7,970 nt of DNA from Pseudomonadota bacterium (GTDB lineage: Bacteria; Pseudomonadota; Alphaproteobacteria; Rhizobiales; Beijerinckiaceae), in contig JAGTAM010000437.1 in NCBI GenBank assembly GCA_023422485.1, positions 1 through 7,970 of the forward strand, read 5' to 3'. The first letter of the stretch is position 1, and every line of letters begins with the position of its first letter. Of this stretch, positions 4,675 through 7,970 are shown in pieces. The notes under the pieces were generated by a model. That model made no database searches. It was not told the origin of the DNA and saw only the letters and a list, made by a program, of their open reading frames with translations. A program made the translations under genes and the position numbers.

Positions 4675-6162
4675 ATGGTCATCGACGAGTTGCGGCCGAT
4701 GGAGGCTGTCGCCGACGCGGAGACGGCCGTGGATCGGCTCGAAGCGCTGCATGCGGGCGCGACCCAGGCGCTTCAGGCGGCGCTGGCGCGCTACCTCGAG
4801 CACCGGATTCCACCGGATGCCACCGAGCGGCTCCAGTTCCGCTATCCCGAACTGCGCCTGACCTACCAGCCCACGGGGCCGCTGCCGCGGCTCAACCGGG
4901 CCACCGCCAAGTTCCAGGCGCCGGGACTCTACGCCACCACGGTGACGCAGCCCGGCTATTTTCGCGCCTACCTGCTGGAACAGTTGCGACCGCTGGTGCG
5001 CGATTACGGCGCCGGCATCGAGGTCGGCCTCTCGGGCCAGGAGATCCCCTATCCCTATATCGTCGAGCCCGGCACCGATCTCGGCGGCAGCGGCGTCAGC
5101 ACCAGCGACCTCGCCACCCTGTTTCCGGTGCCGCTGCTCTCCGTCGTCGGCGACGAGGTGGCCGACGGGCTGTGGCTGGAAAATCCCGGCGATCCGCGCC
5201 CGCTCGCCCTGTTCGACGGGGTGCGAACCGATTACTCCCTGCGCCGGCTCGTGCACTATACCGGCTCGGACTGGCGCGAGATCCAGCCCTGGATCCTGCT
5301 CACCAACTATCACCGCTACGTCGACGGCTTCGTCCGCCACGGGCTGGAGCGCCTGGCGGCGGGGGAGGGGGAGCGGCTGGTGCTGCCCGGCGGGATCGTG
5401 GTCGAACAGGCCGATGCGGCCTCCGCCGATCCGGCGGCGCTGATCGCCGCCTCGCCCTGGCACAAGTACCAGATGCCGGCCTACCATCTCGTCGGCCGCG
5501 GGCCGGACGGGGCGCCTCAGGGCACGACGCTCGTCAATATCGGCGTCGGCCCCTCGAACGCGAAGACCATCACCGACCATCTCGCGGTGCTGCGCCCGCA
5601 TTGCTGGCTGATGGTCGGGCATTGCGGCGGATTGCGCCAGTCGCAGACCATCGGCGACTACGTGCTCGCCCACGGATACCTGCGCCGTGACCGCATCCTC
5701 GACGACCTCGTGCCACCGGAGATTCCGGTGCCGGCGCTGGCCGAGGTCCAGATCGCCCTGCAAGCGGCCGCCGCCGCCGTCACCGGCGAGCGGGCGGATG
5801 CGCTCAAGCGCCGCCTGCGCACCGGCACCGTCGTGACCTACGACGACCGCAACTGGGAACTCCGCTTCAGCCAGGAGCGGCGGCGGATCAACCTGTCGCG
5901 GGCGATCGCGGTGGATATGGAGAGCGGCACCATCGCCGCCCAAGGCTATCGCCTGCGGGTGCCCTACGGGACGCTGCTCTGCGTTTCCGACAAGCCGCTG
6001 CACGGCGAGATCAAGCTGCCGGGTGCGGCCAACGCCTTCTACGAGCGCGCGGTGGCCGAGCATCTCCAGATCGGGCTGGCGACCCTTGACGCGCTGCGCA
6101 GTGACCGGGCCGGCCTGCACTCCCGCAAGCTCAGGAGTTTCGACGAACCGCCGTTCCGGTAG
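4675..6162 (+). CDS. amn: AMP nucleosidase
   Basis: This 495-residue cytosolic enzyme hydrolyses AMP to adenine and ribose 5-phosphate (EC 3.2.2.4), feeding purine salvage and controlling the AMP pool. Its length is close to the roughly 484 residues of E. coli Amn. The N-terminal AMP-nucleosidase-specific domain is present (about 10-190), with YQPTGPLPRLNRATAKF (64-80), QPGYFRAYLLEQL (92-104) and GQEIPYPYIVEPG (121-133). The C-terminal nucleoside-phosphorylase-fold domain follows, with TTLVNIGVGPSNAKTITDHL (284-303), MVGHCGGLRQSQ (313-324), GDYVLAHGYLR (327-337), the ribose-contacting VDMES (413-417) and CVSDKPLHGEIKLPG (436-450). All expected catalytic segments are intact. ATG 4675 follows GGGGAGA (4664-4670) at 4 bases. 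The gene is divergent from trmO and convergent with the TAXI gene, so it is probably transcribed alone. E. coli Amn is allosterically controlled by ATP and phosphate; whether this protein is too is unknown. Confidence 0.96.
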   Translation: MVIDELRPMEAVADAETAVDRLEALHAGATQALQAALARYLEHRIPPDATERLQFRYPELRLTYQPTGPLPRLNRATAKFQAPGLYATTVTQPGYFRAYLLEQLRPLVRDYGAGIEVGLSGQEIPYPYIVEPGTDLGGSGVSTSDLATLFPVPLLSVVGDEVADGLWLENPGDPRPLALFDGVRTDYSLRRLVHYTGSDWREIQPWILLTNYHRYVDGFVRHGLERLAAGEGERLVLPGGIVVEQADAASADPAALIAASPWHKYQMPAYHLVGRGPDGAPQGTTLVNIGVGPSNAKTITDHLAVLRPHCWLMVGHCGGLRQSQTIGDYVLAHGYLRRDRILDDLVPPEIPVPALAEVQIALQAAAAAVTGERADALKRRLRTGTVVTYDDRNWELRFSQERRRINLSRAIAVDMESGTIAAQGYRLRVPYGTLLCVSDKPLHGEIKLPGAANAFYERAVAEHLQIGLATLDALRSDRAGLHSRKLRSFDEPPFR

Positions 6163-6182
6163 CCTCGAACGCGGTCGGAACG
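6152..6182 (+). terminator. Stem-loop across the amn stop codon
   Basis: CGTTCCG (6152-6158) and CGGAACG (6176-6182) are perfect 7-bp arms with a 17-base loop containing the stop codon TAG 6160-6162. Two G-T wobbles could lengthen the stem inward. There is no T run after it. Possible roles are 3'-end protection or weak termination. Confidence 0.3.
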
Positions 6183-6195
6183 AGCTCGGGGGCAT

Positions 6196-6236
6196 GGCTG
6201 AGGCGGCCCTCGGTCCGGCATCGGGCCGCCGCAGCT
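6196..6236. terminator. Strong GC-rich hairpin in the amn/TAXI convergent spacer
   Basis: GGCGGCCC (6202-6209) and GGGCCGCC (6223-6230) pair perfectly over 8 bp with a 13-base loop. One mismatch outward, GCTG (6197-6200) pairs with CAGC (6232-6235), plus a G-T wobble, giving about 13 pairs. It is the most stable-looking structure in the window and lies between convergent genes, so a bidirectional terminator is plausible. It lacks a T tract. Confidence 0.4.
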
Positions 6237-6268
6237 CCGCCCCGCAAGACCGACCGGCCTTAGGATCT

Positions 6269-6294
6269 CCGCAGGCGGGGTCCACTCCCTGCGG
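6269..6294. terminator. Stem-loop downstream of the TAXI gene
   Basis: CCGCAGG (6269-6275) and CCTGCGG (6288-6294) are perfect 7-bp arms with a 12-base loop. The stem lies 33 bases past the stop codon of the minus-strand TAXI gene and could terminate it. No T run follows on the minus strand. Confidence 0.3.
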
Positions 6295-6327
6295 TGAGGC
6301 GAACACTCGCGCCGGATGCCGGAGGGC

Positions 6328-7746
6328 CTACACCGCGTCCCGCGCGCCTTCCGGCAAACCGTCCTGCTCCCTACGACGCCGGACCGTCGAACGGGCCGCC
6401 TCGATGGCGACGTTGGCCGCACCCAGCATGCGCGGCTCCGTCGGCCGGTTCAGGGCGTGGCGCGCGATGCTGGCGGCGAGATCGTCGATCTCGGCGGCCA
6501 TGGTCTCCAGACGTCCGCGGTCCGTCTCGCGTCGGGCGTCGGAGCGAAGTTCCAGCAGGCGTGTCGTGGCCACCTCGATTCGCTCCCGGCGGATGCGTCC
6601 GAGACGCTGCCGTAACCAAGCGAACGTCGAGCCGAAGCCGCCGGCCAGGATGGCGACCAGATAGATCCAGCTCTCGTAGCGCTCGATGAAGGTCTCCTGC
6701 TCGCGTTCGTAGTAATCGAGCGCGCCGGGATGGATGGGAAGCCGGGCGCTGGTGGCGTCCGCGCTGTCCTCGTAGGCCGGGTGCGTGAGGCTCTCCGCGG
6801 CCGGCACCTTGTCCGCCAAGGCAGCCCGCATCTCGAACAGGTGCTGAGTCACCTCGGCGGCGACGCTGCGTGACAGGTTGGCGCGCGCCATCAGGCGATA
6901 AGACGAGCCGACGGTCGTGACGTCTTCGGCGGGCAGGCGCGGATTCCCGCCGAACAGGGAGGCCGGGATCGTGATCGATTGCAGGCGCGGCCAGCGCGCC
7001 AGAACCGCGCCGGTCTCGGCGGTTCCGACGAGCGTCGCGCCATCCTCCCCGCTCGCATCGTGCACGAGGCCGACGACGCGCCGAGCGGCCGGCGATGTCG
7101 GGGTGGAGACCAGGATCATCGCGTCGATGCGCCGGTCTCGAAGCGCCGCTTCGATCTCTGCCTCCTCGATCGGCACGATGGTCACGGCGTTCGGCGATCG
7201 GACGCCGGTTGCCGCCTCGGTCGGGATCTCCAGTCCGTAATGGTCCGCAAGGTGGCCGACGAGTGTCCGGTCGGCCGTTCGGCCGGCCAGCAGACCCAAC
7301 CGCTTGCCCGCCAGATTCGGGAAACCGGTGATGCCGGCGGAGATCGGGGCCGCAACGAAGACGGCGAGTTCTCTCAGGACGACGAGGGTCAAGCCGTTGC
7401 CTGGCATCGCGACATCGGGCCTGACCACCGCGAGGTCGGCTTTTCCGGCCTTGAGCGCCTCTGCGCTCTCTCGCACGCCATCGAACGGGATGACCTTCAA
7501 CCGGATGCCGACCCGTCTTCGGACGAGTTCGTCGGCATAGGCGCGCAGCAGAGCCGGTTCGGTCCCGCCGTTCGGAGCGACGGCGATCGTCAGGGTCGTG
7601 GGCCGTGTGAGGTAATACGCTGCAGCGGCGCCGAGGATCAGAACAGGCGTCAGACCGAGAAGCAGCAGCGCTTCCCGGCTTCTCGAAATTGCTGACTTCC
7701 CCACCGACACACCCCCAGGACGCGGGACAGGCCTCGTACGCGCCAC
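6328..7746 (-). CDS. TAXI family TRAP transporter solute-binding subunit with C-terminal membrane span
   Basis: This 472-residue protein has a short basic N-terminus, an uncleaved-looking membrane helix (about 27-46, LLLLGLTPVLILGAAAAYYL), and a periplasmic binding-protein domain (about 50-350). That domain starts TLTIAVAPNGGTEPALLRAY and ends in LPIHPGALDYYERE (336-349), close to the IHPGA-YY motif near the end of TAXI proteins. A second membrane helix (359-378, SWIYLVAILAGGFGSTFAWL) and a charged, probably cytoplasmic coiled coil (about 383-430) follow. Classical TAXI proteins bind small carboxylates and feed a fused DctQM-type membrane subunit, but no such gene is in this window. The two spans and cytoplasmic tail could mean an anchored receptor or sensor; that is inference. 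The start is uncertain. GTG 7746 is the longest. GTG 7704 has a GGGGG stretch 7 bases upstream and would remove 14 residues without losing the first helix. The gene is convergent with amn. Confidence 0.85.
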   Translation of the reverse strand: MARTRPVPRPGGVSVGKSAISRSREALLLLGLTPVLILGAAAAYYLTRPTTLTIAVAPNGGTEPALLRAYADELVRRRVGIRLKVIPFDGVRESAEALKAGKADLAVVRPDVAMPGNGLTLVVLRELAVFVAAPISAGITGFPNLAGKRLGLLAGRTADRTLVGHLADHYGLEIPTEAATGVRSPNAVTIVPIEEAEIEAALRDRRIDAMILVSTPTSPAARRVVGLVHDASGEDGATLVGTAETGAVLARWPRLQSITIPASLFGGNPRLPAEDVTTVGSSYRLMARANLSRSVAAEVTQHLFEMRAALADKVPAAESLTHPAYEDSADATSARLPIHPGALDYYEREQETFIERYESWIYLVAILAGGFGSTFAWLRQRLGRIRRERIEVATTRLLELRSDARRETDRGRLETMAAEIDDLAASIARHALNRPTEPRMLGAANVAIEAARSTVRRRREQDGLPEGARDAV

Positions 7747-7970
7747 GCAATCCGATATCGCCTATGTCGCCAACGTTGTGCGGAACACAAGTCCTGTATC
7801 GTCGCGCAGGATGCGGCGCCGATGAAGATTTGTGACTTTTACCAAAATTGCAGCATAAAAGAACTATTCTCTTGTTGAAATATCATAAAATACACTGTCA
7901 TGTGTCATTAATATTGGAGCCTTGGCCGGCAGAGGCGAGCCGCTGCCGCCCATCGTGGAGCGGCTTGCGC
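7747..7970. other. Spacer with AT-rich island; possible edge of a neighbouring gene
   Basis: No complete gene is seen. The first part (7747-7820) probably holds the TAXI promoter and contains the dyad TTGTG-CGGAA-CACAA (7776-7790). The stretch 7821-7915 is only about 27% GC and includes TTGTGA (7830-7835) spaced 18 bases from CATAAA (7854-7859), a weak rightward promoter candidate. TGTCAT occurs twice with a 7-base period (7896-7901, 7903-7908). From about 7916 GC is high again. Frames are open to the window edge on both strands. On plus, a TTG at 7922 would give LAGRGEPLPPIVERLA, but GGAG (7916-7919) is only 2 bases before it. On minus, a frame entering from the edge stops at 7895-7897. Neither can be called. 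Confidence 0.4.

Noticed and set aside
4488..5690. A 400-codon plus-strand frame overlapping amn
   Set aside because: It is an arginine/alanine-rich shadow frame typical of GC-rich DNA, covered by a well-supported gene in another frame.
4627..6306. A 559-codon open frame on the minus strand across the whole of amn
   Set aside because: It is a shadow caused by the high GC of amn codons. The sense frame has all AMP nucleosidase motifs, and the antisense translation shows no recognisable domain.
6371..7750. A 459-codon minus-strand frame overlapping the TAXI gene
   Set aside because: It has an arginine/proline-rich shadow composition with no membrane helix or domain; the neighbouring frame encodes the TAXI protein.

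Overview
This window looks like ordinary chromosome from a high-GC alphaproteobacterium. The very high GC at third codon positions, the protein families present and a palindromic repeat type that I associate from memory with Hyphomicrobiales all point to Methylobacterium/Methylorubrum or a close relative. That assignment is inference; no marker gene here proves it. There is no rRNA, tRNA, CRISPR array, transposase, integrase or phage gene.

Layout. (1) 1-588, plus strand: the C-terminal 195 residues of a class IV-like histone-deacetylase-family amidohydrolase, whose start lies outside the window. (2) 693-1127, plus: a DUF1810 protein of unknown function. (3) 1128-1364: a spacer of lower GC (about 48% over 1201-1364) with overlapping inverted repeats. 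(4) 1365-2435 and 2577-3890, plus: an ATP-grasp carboxylate-amine ligase followed by a CelD/BcsL-type GNAT acyltransferase. (5) 3910-4416, minus: a TrmO-family tRNA t6A37 methyltransferase, convergent with the acyltransferase and only 19 bases from it. (6) 4417-4674: the divergent control region between trmO and amn, with two tandem copies of a 46-bp palindromic repeat and two further stem-loops. (7) 4675-6162, plus: AMP nucleosidase. (8) 6163-6327: a convergent spacer rich in stem-loops. (9) 6328-7746, minus: a TAXI-family TRAP solute-binding protein with a second membrane span and a cytoplasmic coiled-coil tail. (10) 7747-7970: a spacer with a 27% GC island (7821-7915), ending in about 50 GC-rich bases that may begin or end a neighbouring gene.

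How the genes fit together. The only pair that reads as a functional unit is the ATP-grasp ligase plus the CelD/BcsL acyltransferase. Both families form amide or ester bonds, and both occur in envelope-polysaccharide and small-molecule loci, so they may modify one shared product. The deacetylase-like protein and the DUF1810 protein may be co-transcribed. TrmO (tRNA modification), Amn (AMP breakdown to adenine and ribose 5-phosphate) and the TAXI protein appear to be independent single genes.

I found no convincing new multi-gene defence or mobile system. The points most worth a second look are the ligase-acyltransferase pair, the dyads upstream of it, the tandem palindromic repeats between trmO and amn, the unusual topology of the TAXI protein, and the AT-rich island at the right end.
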